Part shown: positions 17,314-18,042 of the stretch, piece after piece | How the letters are laid out: the number at the start of each line of letters is the position of its first letter | Position numbering within the stretch: position 1 is the stretch's first letter | Source: Coprinopsis marcescibilis | Lineage: Eukaryota > Basidiomycota > Agaricomycetes > Agaricales > Psathyrellaceae | Direction: 5' to 3' | DNA: 18,042 nucleotides | Assembly: GCA_004369085.1 (NCBI GenBank) | Contig: ML210164.1 | Coordinates: 1-18,042, forward strand | Notes under the pieces: model-generated | The model's input: the letters and a program-made list of their open reading frames with translations, nothing else | What the model was told of the DNA's origin: nothing | The model's database searches: none | Made by a program: the position numbers and the translations under genes

Positions 17314-17580
17314 CTAAACCACCACACCATCCAATTTCCCCTTCAGTTTCCACTCTGGTAATCCCTCTTCGACACATTTCTTGAACCACACGAAGCCAAG
17401 CGGCTTCCAAATTGGACCCCAGCATTGCCAGACAGATGTCCCTACAAGTGTTACACCATCTCCAATGGTGGAACATGAAGACGGTTACGTATTAACAACA
17501 GATGAATGCCTTGAAATACAGGCCGATTATTTCCGAAGATTGGGATTGTTTGATTATGAATCGGTTGATACTTCTTACTG
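17314..17580. other. Ambiguous coding remnant, both strands open
   Basis: On the minus strand, 17484-17314 is open and reads like real protein, including CWGPIWKPLGFVWFKKC and EEGLPEWKLKGKLDG before a stop, but it has no ATG. On the plus strand, an overlapping frame from an ATG at 17465 ends at 17580 with HEDGYVLTTDECL and EIQADYFRRLGLFDYE. I recognise neither. One may be a terminal exon or a fragment of a decayed gene or retroelement. Confidence 0.3.
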
Positions 17581-18042
17581 ATCTTTCGGATCTTAAGGGT
17601 ATTTTTAGGATAGATAAGGATATGATGTATTGTTTTTCTTATTTATAGAAAGATAACGGACGGAACTCTTATCGATTATATCGATAAGAGATAAAGGATA
17701 CATATATATACTTACCTGAATAGGTAGTTGTATTTTAGTTTCGATCTCGTTTCTCTCTTGTATTTCGATAGTTAGCGAATAAGACTTTGGTTAGTCTTCT
17801 CGTCGACAGATCGTCTCACTCGAATCCTTCGAAAACTCCATCGTCTTGACGTTCGTTCGTCTCGACTTACTCGACTTAATCGTTCATCTCGACGATCTCT
17901 CGTCTTGACTCTTTCGCAAATTATCGACAGGCGACTAAGGCGTACTATTCGCCTTGCGTCGTAACAGAAGATCGAAACTACTCAACCACAACCTCGTCGA
18001 TCGGGACGAGGACCTATTGCCAAAACGGCCAACTACGAACAA
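17581..18042. other. AT-rich promoter-like DNA then TCG-rich leader at right edge
   Basis: AT-rich DNA with a hairpin and TATATATA (17703-17710) passes at about 17730 into a leader full of diverged TCGTCTCGAC and TCGTCTTGAC units (17800-17930). No start codon with a long open frame follows before the window ends. It could be the LTR and leader of a retroelement, or the 5' region of a gene that lies to the right. Confidence 0.35.
17666..17690. repeat. Perfect 11-bp hairpin
   Basis: CTCTTATCGAT (17666-17676), loop TAT, then ATCGATAAGAG (17680-17690): a perfect stem in AT-rich DNA, 13 bp before a TATATATA box at 17703-17710. Confidence 0.65.

Overview
The window looks like nuclear DNA of a mushroom-forming fungus (Basidiomycota, Agaricomycetes). 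Every protein gene I could model is cut by many short introns (about 48-95 nt) with GT(RNGT)-AG ends. The families also fit: two DUF7918 proteins (a basidiomycete-type family), phi-type fungal glutathione transferases, a NACHT-ankyrin NLR-like protein and a secreted Cu/Zn-SOD-fold protein. All models below were joined by hand from the sequence, and each keeps reading frame across every exon junction, with one exception (the first glutathione transferase).

Layout. 1-789: no gene seen; carries a TATGGGTTA-type repeat. 790-2003 (-): DUF7918 protein A, 5 exons, 306 aa. 2683-3566 (+): phi-type glutathione transferase copy 1, with a one-base deletion in exon 1 and a GC-AG intron. 4186-5072 (+): copy 2, intact, 218 aa. 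5388-7990 (-): mitochondrial ABC half-transporter Atm1, 9 exons, 732 aa. 8318-9574 (-): DUF7918 protein B, 6 exons, 315 aa, a paralogue of A. 10434-13469 (+): NACHT plus about ten ankyrin repeats, 7 exons, 903 aa. 13559-14573 (-): secreted His-rich SOD-fold protein, 6 exons, 228 aa. 14574-18042: about 3.5 kb with no convincing gene, holding diverged repeats, hairpins and a possible retroelement or gene leader at the right edge.

How the genes relate. The two DUF7918 paralogues bracket a block made of two glutathione transferases and Atm1. Atm1 exports a glutathione-linked sulfur/iron-sulfur precursor from mitochondria, so the middle block is glutathione-themed, but clustering alone does not prove a shared pathway. 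The NLR-like gene and the SOD-fold gene are convergent, with only 89 bp between their stop codons.

Most unusual points: the SOD-fold protein has lost one copper-ligand His and the active-site Arg but keeps the zinc site and has an 11-His N-terminal stretch; the NLR starts with an N-myristoylation-type sequence and encodes its P-loop in a 25-nt exon; the intact transferase has Ala where phi enzymes carry the catalytic Ser, while the frameshifted copy keeps Ser; both DUF7918 proteins end in a SUMO-site plus SUMO-interacting-motif module; and a two-repeat telomere-like box lies just upstream of atm1. No database search was possible; family names come from recognised motifs.
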